Part shown: in pieces, positions 1-9,411 of the stretch
How the letters are laid out: each line of letters opens with the position of its first letter
How positions within the stretch are numbered: position 1 is the stretch's first letter
Assembly (NCBI RefSeq): GCF_035594125.1
Contig: NC_087156.1
Coordinates: forward strand, 12,296,806 to 12,360,805
Origin: Scylla paramamosain
Taxonomy: Eukaryota; Arthropoda; Malacostraca; Decapoda; Portunidae
DNA: 64,000 nt
Reading direction: 5' to 3'
Notes under the pieces: model-generated
Told to the model about the DNA's origin: nothing
The model's database searches: none
What the model saw: only the letters and a program-made list of their open reading frames with translations
Position numbers and translations under genes: made by a program

Positions 1-188
1 ATACTTAAAATATACCTTTTTGGCAGTGCTATTCTATTTCTTCATATTGGTCTGTTTGCATCCGTTTTAGCGTTTTTTACGTAAAACACTGAAAAGACAC
101 GTTTTCAGTAATTTGTTTTGTATTCCCATATAGAGTGACTTCCATATTATTTATCGTTTTGATTGCATTTATGCATGCATTCATGTTG

Positions 189-248
189 TTAGGTTAGGTT
201 AGGTTAGGTTAGGTTAGGTTAGGCTAACCTAACCTAACCTAACCTAAC
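189..248. repeat. Head-to-head interstitial telomeric repeat, (TTAGG)7-(CTAAC)5
   Basis: Seven perfect TTAGG units (189-223) are followed immediately by five perfect CTAAC units (224-248). The junction is a one-base-spaced palindrome (GTTAG-G-CTAAC). TTAGG is the ancestral arthropod telomere repeat. G-strand units running into C-strand units is the arrangement left when two chromosome ends join. Flanks are satellite on the left and a GC-rich minisatellite two bases to the right. The near-perfect units in a degenerate neighbourhood suggest this is younger than the array. A telomerase-made patch at a break, then inverted, would look similar. Confidence 0.93.
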
Positions 249-250
249 CA

Positions 251-345
251 AGTGAGAGAGGCTGGGGTGGCGGTTCTTCAGGTGAGACAATCTTGGGTGG
301 CGGATCTTCAGGTGAGACAATCTGGGGTGGCGGAACTTCAGGTGA
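251..345. repeat. GC-rich 30-bp minisatellite, three copies
   Basis: Three copies of a 30-bp unit (251-280, 281-310, 311-340) plus five bases of a fourth. The unit core is GGGGTGGCGG and TCTTCAGGTGAGACAATC. It stands out as GC-rich within AT-rich satellite and begins right after the telomeric repeat. On the minus strand one frame reads as a 10-residue proline-rich repeat (SPEDPPPKIV and variants). I have no evidence that it is coding: the frame runs into satellite on one side and telomeric repeat on the other. It ends sharply at TCCCGTTTCTCGTAATG, ordinary satellite. Confidence 0.85.
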
Positions 346-2096
346 TCCCGTTTCTCGTAATGTCCTTTTGTTTCCCAAACATAGGATTATTTGCATGTAT
401 TTAAGCGTTTTTATAGGTAACATGATCAAAAACACTCAAAATACATGTTTTTTTATGTTATTGTGTTTCTCCATAAAGGATTTTTTGCATTCGTTTTAGC
501 GTTTTGGTATGTAAGGAGCTCAAAAATATTTAACGGAAGTTATTGGTAAAAGTTTGTTTTATACACATGTAATGTGATTGCCCTTCTTTTAAGTACTTTA
601 TTGCCTAACATGCTCATAAACACTCAAAAGACATTTTCTGGCAATATAATTTTTTCCCCACATAAACCTAGTTTCGCATGCAATTTCGTGTTTTGGTAAC
701 TAAGAATGTGAAAAACACTCAAAATACACGCATTTGGTAAAGTTGTTCTGTATCTCATTCAAGAGTGTTATTCATGAGTTTCAGCATTTTGGTATCTAAG
801 AAACTTTTGCCTTATGGTTGTTGTGAAACTATAAAACACTCATTATACACGTTTCTCGTAATGTCCTTTTGTTTCCCAATATAGAGTGGTTTGGATCCAT
901 TTTCGCGTTTTATGTAGGTAACAGGCTCAAAAACACTCAAAATATACCTTTTTGGCAATATTATTCTATTTCTTCATATTGGTTTGTTTGCATCCGTTTT
1001 AACGTGTTTTTACGTAAAACACTGAAAAGACAAGTGTTAAGTGATTTTGTTTTGGATTCGCATTTAGAGTGACTTCCATATTATTTATTGTTTTAGTGCC
1101 TAACATCCTTAAAAACACTCAAAAGACAGGTTTCCGGTAAATTCGTTTAATTTCCCTATAAAGCTTGGTTTGCATGCAATTTAGGTTTTGGTACATAACT
1201 GTCCGAAAAAAAAAGCTAAAATTAACTTTTTTGATAATGTTCTTTTTTCCACATATTTTCCCTGAATTTTTGCAGAATTTTGGCATCTCGGTGCCTATGA
1301 AGAAGAATAACAAAAAAAAAAGATTACTTTTTTTTTTTCTATAAAGAGTGTTATTTGTGGATTTTAGCTTTTTGGTGCTTAAGGAATTTAATAATATTCA
1401 TAATACACGTTTCTCGTAATGTCCTTTCGTTTCCCAAACATAGGATTCTTTGAAGGTATTTAAGCGTTTTTATAGGTAACATGATCAAAAACACTCAAAA
1501 TACATGTTTTTGGTAATGTTATTCTGTTTCTTCATAAAGGGTGTTTTGCATCCGTTTTAGCGTTTTGGTATGTTAGGAGATCAAAAATACTTAAAGGCAA
1601 GTTCTTGGTAAAAGTTGGTTTTAATCCTATTTAATGTGATTGCTCTGCTTTTTTAGTGCTTTATTGCCTAACATGCTCAAAAACACTCAAAAGACACTTT
1701 TCTGGAAATTATTTTTCTTCCACATAAAGCTAGTTTCGTATGCAATTTGGGGTTTTGGTAACCAAGAATGTGAAAAACACTCAAAATACACGCATTTGGT
1801 AAGGTTGTTCTGTTTCTCAATTAAGAGTGTTATTCATGAGTTTCAGGGTTTTGGTATCTAAGAATCTCAAAAACACTTATGTTGCACGTTTCTCGTAATG
1901 TCCCTTTTTTTCCTCATTTAGGGTGCTTTGCATGCATTTTGGCATTTTATTTTTTCACGGAATAGCTGAAAAACACTGAAAATACACGCTTTTGGTAATA
2001 AGAACATAAGAACATAAGAAATAAGTAAATATGCAAGAAGGCATCAGGCCTACACGTGGCAGTACTTGTATGAAATATGCCTACGTATTTCCACTA

Positions 2097-2552
2097 TCAT
2101 CCCCATCTATAAATGTGTAATTTTCTCTTACAGTTGCCAAATGCCTCAGCACTAACAGCTTGATTACTAAGTCCGTTCCAATCATCTACTACTGTATTTG
2201 AAAACCACTTCCTTCCTGTTTCCTTTTTGAACATCAAGTTTTCAGGCTCAAGCCTGAAAACTTGATGTTCTATTTTTCTTGTTCTATCATGGTTACAGAT
2301 TCTAAGAATTTTCCTTATGTTCCCCTTGTTATAACCCATATACCACTTAAAGACTTCTATCAGGTCCACTCTTAACCTACGTCTCTCTAAACAATGTAAA
2401 TTTAACAGCTTGAATCTTGCTTCGTAAGGATTACTTCTCATCCCCTGTATCGTTTTAGTCATTCTCCTTTGAAGTGATTCTAATAGACCTTTTTTCTTCC
2501 TGTGATGTGGTGACCAGAATAGGACCGCGTAGTCTAGATGAAATCTGACCAA
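2097..2552 (-). pseudogene. LINE copy A: open C-terminal part of the reverse-transcriptase protein
   Basis: The longest uninterrupted piece of LINE A, 151 codons. It shows HLDYAVLFWSPHH, LLESLQRRMTKTIQG, LERRRLRVDLIEVFKWY and VVDDWNGLS. These are characteristic of the C-terminal region after the RT domain in CR1/Jockey-type LINE proteins. The methionine at the start is internal to the original polyprotein and is not a real initiation site. An odd feature is a perfect 20-bp inverted repeat inside the frame (2229-2270). The upstream part of the same frame continues beyond a stop codon, so this is a remnant and not a gene. Confidence 0.88.
2229..2270. repeat. Perfect 20-bp inverted repeat inside LINE A
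   Basis: Arms 2229-2248 and 2251-2270 are exact reverse complements separated by two bases (CA). The left arm begins GAACATCAAGTTTTCAGG. It falls inside the open C-terminal frame without breaking it, encoding HQVFRLEPENLMF. Mirrored in the other palindrome arm at about 39472-39513. Confidence 0.9.
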
Positions 2553-3651
2553 CGCTAAATGTAACTTTAATATTACTTCGGGAGTTTTACTTTTAGCACT
2601 CTTGAAAATGAATCATAATTCACTATTTACTTTGTTTCTGGACTTTTTGCATTGCCGTCTTTGACGGAGTTCAGAGCTAACTTTAAATCTCAAATCTTTT
2701 TCTAACCCTGAACCTACCAGAACTTGGTTGTTCATTGTGTAACTACTGTGTAAGTTTCTTCTACTTACGCTAAGTGCTTTTCATTTGTTGATATTAAACT
2801 GCATCTGCCATCTGTCTGTCCATTCGTTCATCCTATGCAAATCTGCCTGCAAGGCGATGGTATGCGATTCTGACCTAATTAATCTACATACTCTCGTGTC
2901 ATCCGCAAATTTACTAACAACACTACTAATTCTACTATCCAAGTCATTGACTTATATTACAAACAACATCGGCCCTAATACTAATAATCCCTTTGTCACC
3001 CCACTAATTACTTGACCCCACTCGGATTTAGAGCCGTTTATTACAACACTCTGTCATCCTGCCGCTTGGCCATGACTTTATCCAGATTACTTATAACCTT
3101 TTTCCAATTCTTAAATACTGTGGAATATATTTCATCTGGTCCTGGTGATTTGAACTTTTCAGCTTATCTATCCCCTGTTCCACTATCTCTCAATATCTGT
3201 CAGCTTCTCATTTTCTTCTACTCTAAATATCTTGTCACTATTCGGCAAATCCTGCATGTTTTCCTGGGCAAAGACAGTTAAAAAATACTCGTTCACAATT
3301 TTACTAATCTCTTCCCAACAACTAAGCAGGTCCCATTCTGCTGTCTTTAAGGAACTATTGTTTCTCTATTCTTCGTTTTATATGCCTGATAAAATCCCTT
3401 GGGGTCCATCTTCGCTTGGCTGACTAATTTTAATTCATAACTATTTTTTAGCTTTCCTGGTTTAACTCCTGACTTTTCTAATTCATTATATTATGGCCTT
3501 AAAACCACTTCCCCTGTCTTTAATCTCATATATAATTCTCTTTTGCCCTATGTAATGTTTTAATCTCAGTCATCCATTTAGGATCATTCTTCTGCGATCT
3601 TATTCTTCTGTAAGGGATATTCCCTAACTGCCCTGAATGTAATTTATCAAC

Positions 3652-5989
3652 GAAATATTTATTTCGCTTCTCTATAAAGGGTGTTTTGCTTGAGTTTTAG
3701 CGTTTCTGTACATAAGAATCTTTCAAACAGGTTTTTAGTAATGTTATTTTGTATTCCTTTATGGAGCGCTTTCCATGTTTTTCGGCGTTTTGGTGTCTAA
3801 CACGTTGAAAAATACTCAAAAGACACGTTGATGATAATTTCATTTCGTTTCCCGATAAAGGGGGCTTCCAATGCATTTTGTCTTTTGGTAGTTAACAATA
3901 TAAAAAAAAAAGTTTAAGTAAAAGTAAAGAGTTATTTTTCCATATAAAGTTCTAATCATGTGTTTTTGAGTCTGGGTACCTAAAAAGCTCAAAATCTCTC
4001 ATAATACACTTTTCTCGTAATGTCCTTTCTTTTCTCCATGTAGGATGCTTTGCGTGTAATTTGGCACTTTTATACTTAACAAGCACAAAAACAATCAAAA
4101 TACAAGTTTTTTATAATGTTAATTTTTCTCCGTAAAGGTTGTTTTGCATGCTTTTCAGCGATAACGGAAGTAAGAAGGTGAAAAACACTCTAAAGACACT
4201 TTCTTGGTAATGTTATATCATATTGCCAAATAGGGTGCTTTTAATGCTTTTTAGCATTTTCATTCCTAACACTCAAGTAAACGCTCAAAAGACACGTTTC
4301 CTGTAATATCGTTTTGCTTCTTCATATAGGGATCTGCATGCATTATGATGTTTTGATACATAATGTGAAAAACGCTCAAAATAAAGATTTTACGTAATGT
4401 TGTTCTTTTTCTCTATATAGTGTGCTATTCATCCTTTTTAGCGTTTTGGTACTTAGGAAGCTTACTTAGGAAGCTCAAAAACACAAATAAAACTTGTTTC
4501 TCCAAACTTCTTTCCATTTCCCCATATAGGATGCTTCGTATGTATTTTGACGTTTTGGTACATAAAAAGGAAAAAAAAAAAAAAAACGTAAAAACACGTT
4601 TTTGCTGATGTTCTTTTTCTCTATTAAGAGATATAGAATGTAATTAATTTTCATTCAGGCGGTTTAGTGTTTGGTACCTAAGAGACTCAAAACTCTGATA
4701 ATGCACGTTTCTCGTAATGTCCTATCGTTTCCTTTGAGTCTGTTACGTACATCATAAAAATGATGTACGTAACAGACTCAAAAAGACTCAAAATACACGG
4801 TTTTGGTAAGATTTTTTTCTTTCTGTTTGGTAAGATTATTCGTGTTTGTTGCACGTGTTTTAACGTTTTGGAACGTAAAAAGTTTAAAACACTTAAAAGA
4901 CATGCTTATTATTTTGCATTTCTATATAAGGTGCTTTCCATGCTATTTATTGTTTTCGTGCCTAACACGCTGAAAAACACATAAAAACACATTTGTTACA
5001 TTGTTGTTTAATTTTCTCGTATAGCGAGCAAGCAATATGGTGTTTTGCTACCTGACAATGTGAAAAACCTTGAAATTACACGATTTTGGTAATGTTTTTT
5101 CTTTCTCCATTTTTGCGTTTTGGTACCTAAGCTAAACAAAAAAAAAAAAAAAAAACTCATAATACACGTTTTTTGTCATGTCCTTTCGATTCCTCATATA
5201 GGCTGTTTTTGGTGCTTTGTTACCTAACAGGGTGTTTGCATGTATTTTGACATTTTAGTTCGTAAGAACCTAAAAAAAACACTCTAAAGACACGCTTTAG
5301 TAGAGTTGTTTTGTATTCCCCTATGGGGTGATTTCGTTGCTGCTTATTGATTTGGTGCCTAACACGCCCAAACAATAACAAAAGACAAGTTTCTAGTGAT
5401 TTCGTTTCGTTTCTTCATATAGGTTGCTTTACATGCATGTTGGCGTTTTGGTAATTATCAATGTAAAAAAAATACCCGTTTTTGGTAAGTTTTTCTTTTT
5501 CTTCAAAGCACTATTGAAGTACTGATTTGGTACTTAAGAAAGTAATTAAAAAAAAAAAAACACAACAAACGTTTCTCGTAATGTCCTTTTTATTTCCATA
5601 TGCAGGGTGATTTGTTTGATGACAGGCGATTTTGTACATAATAGGCTCAAAAAAAATAAAAAACACAAAATACACGTTTTTGGTTAGTGTATTCTGTTTC
5701 TCTATATATGGTATTTTCATACGTTTTTAAAGTCGTTTCATATATCTATATATGGGTCTTTGCATGAATTTTGGCTTCTTTATAAATAACAATGTCATAA
5801 CACTCAAAATGCACGTTTTTTTTGGCAGTATTGTACTGTTTCTCAATATAGAGTGTTTTTCATGCGTTTTACCCTTTTGATACTACGAAAATAAAAAAAA
5901 CACATAATACACGTTTCTCGCAATGTATTTTAATTTTTCCCATATAGGATATTTCCGATTCATTTAGGCGTTTTTTTACGTAACAATCT
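3652..5989 (+). repeat. Satellite, simple five-subtype form, forward
   Basis: Monomers of about 96 bp in which the five subtypes follow one another without the second, diverged round seen in the higher-order form. The subtypes are recognisable by their ends: ACCTAAGAAGCTC, GTACGTAACAAGCTC, GTACGTAAGAAGCTC, GTGCCTAACACGCTC and ACCTAACAATGTG. Repeat order is disturbed by deletions, a fold-back hairpin at 4733-4782 and long A or T runs. No gene seen. Confidence 0.8.
4733..4782. repeat. Perfect 23-bp fold-back hairpin in satellite
   Basis: Arms 4733-4755 and 4760-4782 are exact reverse complements around AAAA. The arm contains GAGTCTGTTACGTACATCAT. The right arm is in normal forward monomer register (GTACGTAACAGACTCAAAAA). 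The left arm is the same piece inverted and replaces the expected monomer body. It is a short, local inverted duplication. Mirrored at about 36960-37009. Confidence 0.93.
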
Positions 5990-8900
5990 TACAAAAGACT
6001 CAAAATACTTGTTTTGTATGCGTTTTAGCGTTTTCGTATATAAGGAGCTTAAAAACACTTAAAGGCAAGTTATTGGTAAAAGTTGGTTTTATTCCCATAT
6101 AATGTGATTGCCCTGGTTTTTAGTGCTTTATTGCCTAACACGCTGAAAAAAAACTCGACACTTTTCTGGTAATATTTTTTTCACACATAAAGCTAGTTTC
6201 GCATGGAATTTGGGGTTTTGGTAAGTAAGAATGTTAAAAAGGTTTAAAATACACCCATTTGGTAAGGTTGTTCTGTTTCTCAATTAAGAGTGTTATTCAT
6301 GAATTTCAGCATTTTCGTATCTAAGAAACATCTCCATATACACGAGTTTTTGCGTGTTTTGCCTTGTGGTTCTTGTGAAACTACAAAACACCCATTATAC
6401 ACGTTTCCCGTAATGTCCTTTTCTTTCCCAATATTGAGTGCTTTGCAACTATTTTTTCTCTTTTTCTGTAGGTAACAAGCTCAAAAAACTCAAAATATAA
6501 CTTTTTAGTAATATTATTCTATTTCTTCATATTGGTTGGTTTGCATCCGTTTTAATTATTTTCTAAGTAAAACACTAAAAAGACACGTTTTCAGTAATTT
6601 TGTTTTGGATTCCCATAAAGAGTGACTTCCATATTATTTATCGTTTTGATACATAACAGGCCGAAAAAAAAGAAGCTAAAATTAACTTTTTTCATAATAT
6701 TATTTTTTCACATAATTTCCTTGAATTTTGCCAGAATTTTGGCATCTTGGTGCCTATGAAGATAAATATAAAAAAAATCCTAGTTTTTATTTATTTATTT
6801 ATTTTCTCTATAAAGAGTGTTATTTCTGGGTTTTAACTCTTTTTGTAGTCATGGAACTTAAAAACACTCATAATACACGTTTCTCGTAATGTCATTTTGT
6901 TTCCCAAATATAGGGTTCTTTGCAGGTATTTAAGCGTTTTTATACGTAAGGGATCAAAAACACTGAAAATTCATGTTTTTCGTAATGTTATTTTGTTTCT
7001 CAATAAAGGGTGTTTTGCATGCATTTTAGCGTTTTGGTACGTAAGGAACTGAAAAACACTTAAAGACAAGTTCTTGGTAAATGTTGGATTTATTCCCATG
7101 TAATGTCATTGCCCTGCTTTTTTTGTGCTTTATTGCCTAACACGCTCAAAAACACTCAAAAGACGCTTTTTTTCTGGAAATGTCATTTATTTCCAACATA
7201 AAGCTAGTTTCGCATGTAATTTCGGGTTTTGGTAACTAAGAATATGAAAACACTCAAAATACACGCATTTGGTAAGGTTGTTCTGTTTCTCAATTAAGAG
7301 TGTTATTCATGAATTTCATCATTTTGGTATCTAAGAAAAATCTCCATATACACGAGTTTTTGCTTGTTTTGCCTTGTGGTTCTTGTGAAACTATAAAACA
7401 CTAATTATAAACGTTTCTCGTAATGTCCTTTTGTTTCCGAATATAGAGAGATTTGCATCCATTTTTGCTCAAAAACACAAAAAATACCTTTTTGGAAATA
7501 TTATTCTATTTCATGATATTGGTTGATTTGCATTCGTTTTAGCGTTTTTCTACGTAAAACACTGAAAAGACACGTTTTCAGTAATTTTGTTTTGGATTCC
7601 CATACAGAGTGACTTCCATATTATTCATTGTTTTCGTGCCTAACATACTGAAAAACAGGCAAAAGACAGGTTTCAAGTAAAGTCGTTTAATTTCCCCATA
7701 TAGGTGGCTCTACATGCAGTTTAGGGTTTGGTACATAACGGTCTGAAAAAAAAAAGCTAAAATTAACTTTTTTGATATTCTTTTTTCACATAATTTCCCT
7801 GAATTTTGCCAGAATTTTGGCATTTCGGTACCTATGAAGATCAATAACAAAAAATAAAATAAAATAAAATGCTATTTTTCTTATTTATTTATTTTTTCTC
7901 TATAAAGAGTGTTATATGTGGGTTTAAGCTTTTTGGTACTTAAGGAACGTAAAAAACACTCATAATACTCGTTTCTCGTAATGTCCTTTTGTTTCCTAAA
8001 GATAAGGTTCTTTGCATGTATTTAAGCGTTTTTATAGGTAACATGATCAAAAACACTCAAAATATAATTTTTTGGTAATGTTATTCAATTTCTTCATATT
8101 GGTTGGTTTCCATCCGTTTTAGATTTTTTTCTACGAAAAACAGAAAAGACACGTTTTCAGTAATTTTGTTTTGGATTCCCATATAGAGTAACTTCCATGT
8201 TATTTATCGTTTTTGATGCCTAACATGCTGAAAAACACTGAAAAGACAGGTTTCTTGTAAAGTCGTTTAATTTCCCCATATAGGTGGCTTTGCATACACT
8301 TTAGGGTTTGGTACATAACAGTAAGAAAAAAAAGCTAAAATTAACCTTTTTCATAATATTCTTTTTTCACGTAATTTTCCTGAATTTTGCCAGAATGTTG
8401 GCATCTCGGTACCTATAAAGATCAATAAAAAAAATGCTATTTATTTATTTATTTTTTTTTTTTTTCTCTATAAACAGTGTTATTTGTGGGTTTTAGCTTT
8501 TTGGTACTTAAGGAACTTATAAACACTCATAATACACATTACTCGTAATGTCCTTTCATTCCCAAACATAGGTATTTTTGCATGTATTTAAGCGTTTTTT
8601 TATTGGTAACAAGCTCAAAAACACTCAAAATACATGTTTTTGATAATGTTATTCTGTTTATCCATAAGGGGTGTTTTGCATGGGTTTTAGCGTTTTGGTA
8701 TGTAAGGAGCTCAAAAAAAAACTTAAAGGCAAGTTCATGCTAAAAATTGGTTATATTCCCATGTAATGTGATTGCCCTGCTTTTTAGTGCTTTATTGCCA
8801 AACACGCTGAAAAACACTAAAAAGACACTTTTCTAGTAATTTAATTTTTTTCCACATTCTAGCATGTAATTTGGGGTTGGACCACTAAGAATATGAAAAA

Positions 8901-9411
8901 AAAAACACTCAAAATTTACTCATTTCCTAAGATTGTTCTGCTTCTGAATTAAGAGTGTTATTCATGAGTTTCAGTATTTTGGTATCTAAGAAACTTCTCC
9001 ATATATGCGAGTTTTTGCGATTTTTTCCTTATGGTTCTTGAAAACTATAAAAACATTCATTATACAATTTTCTTCTAATATTCTTTTGTTTCCCAATATA
9101 GACTGCTTTGCATTCATTTTTGTGTTTTTTGTAGGTAACAAGCTAAAAAATACTCAACTTTTTTTGTAATGTTATTCTATTTCTTCATATTGGTTGGTTT
9201 GCATCCGTTTTAGAATTCTACGCTAAAACTGAAAAGACACGTTTTCAGTAATATTGTTGAAATTGATGAAAACACCCAAAGACACGTTTCTTGTAAAGTG
9301 TAATTTCCCCATATAGGTGGCTTTGCATGCACTTCCGGGTTTCGTACATAACTCCGGAAAAAGCTAAAATTATTTTTTTTATGTTTTTTCCACATAATTT
9401 CCCTGAATTTT
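5990..9411 (+). repeat. Satellite, higher-order-repeat form, forward
   Basis: Two-round array as at the window start. The ATTTAAGCG subtype marker occurs at about 6921, 8011 and 8581, giving one full period of 1090 bp and one shortened period of 570 bp with monomers deleted. Subtype 1 of the first round carries a partial-monomer insertion marked by GTTTTTTGCCTTGTGGTTC. Subtype 1 of the second round is preceded by an extra T-rich unit marked by CCAGAATTTTGGCATCTCGG. No gene present. Confidence 0.87.

Larger units (their letters stand above)
1..1998 (+). repeat. Satellite, higher-order-repeat form, forward
   Basis: Degenerate tandem monomers of about 96 bp, each with a T-rich start, a TTTCTCCATATAGGGTG-like segment, GCATGC, GCGTTTTGGTA and a CAAAAACACTCAAAA end. 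The subtypes run in two diverged rounds of five plus an extra T-rich unit. A marker of one subtype (GCATGTATTTAAGCG or a near match) recurs at about 391 and 1451, that is, after 1060 bp. The telomeric repeat and minisatellite at 189-345 interrupt the array. No host gene is present. Confidence 0.88.
1999..3651 (-). pseudogene. LINE copy A: decayed CR1/Jockey-like non-LTR retrotransposon
   Basis: A non-satellite insert read on the minus strand. Its 3' end is at 1999, with a tail of AAGAACAT-type units (about 2000-2025) typical of this LINE group. Reading from its 5' end, one sees a linker between endonuclease and reverse transcriptase (DPKWMTEI; DPKGFYQAYK), an RT motif SPGPDEI, then VISGVTKG...LGPMLFVI, SKFADDTR (the catalytic FADD) and a C-terminal domain at 2097-2552. 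The order fits the family, but sequence is missing between SPGPDEI and the LGPMLF block. Stops interrupt it, for example in VI-stop-VND and NK-stop-KAL. It is 5' truncated, with no endonuclease, and cannot be active. The mirrored copy lies at 38091-39743, so insertion predates the palindrome. Confidence 0.9.

Noticed and set aside
293..499. Small proline-rich or glycine-rich protein over the minisatellite
   Set aside because: The frame extends into satellite on one side and telomeric repeat on the other. There is no promoter or splice context, so it is described only as a repeat.
8540..8547. Further TACTCGTA (8540), its mirror (33194-33201) and another at 43259-43266
   Set aside because: Here the monomer normally reads TTTCTCGTAATG, and a single T-to-A change makes TACTCGTA. 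No bases are added, so these are not insertions and were not counted as footprints.
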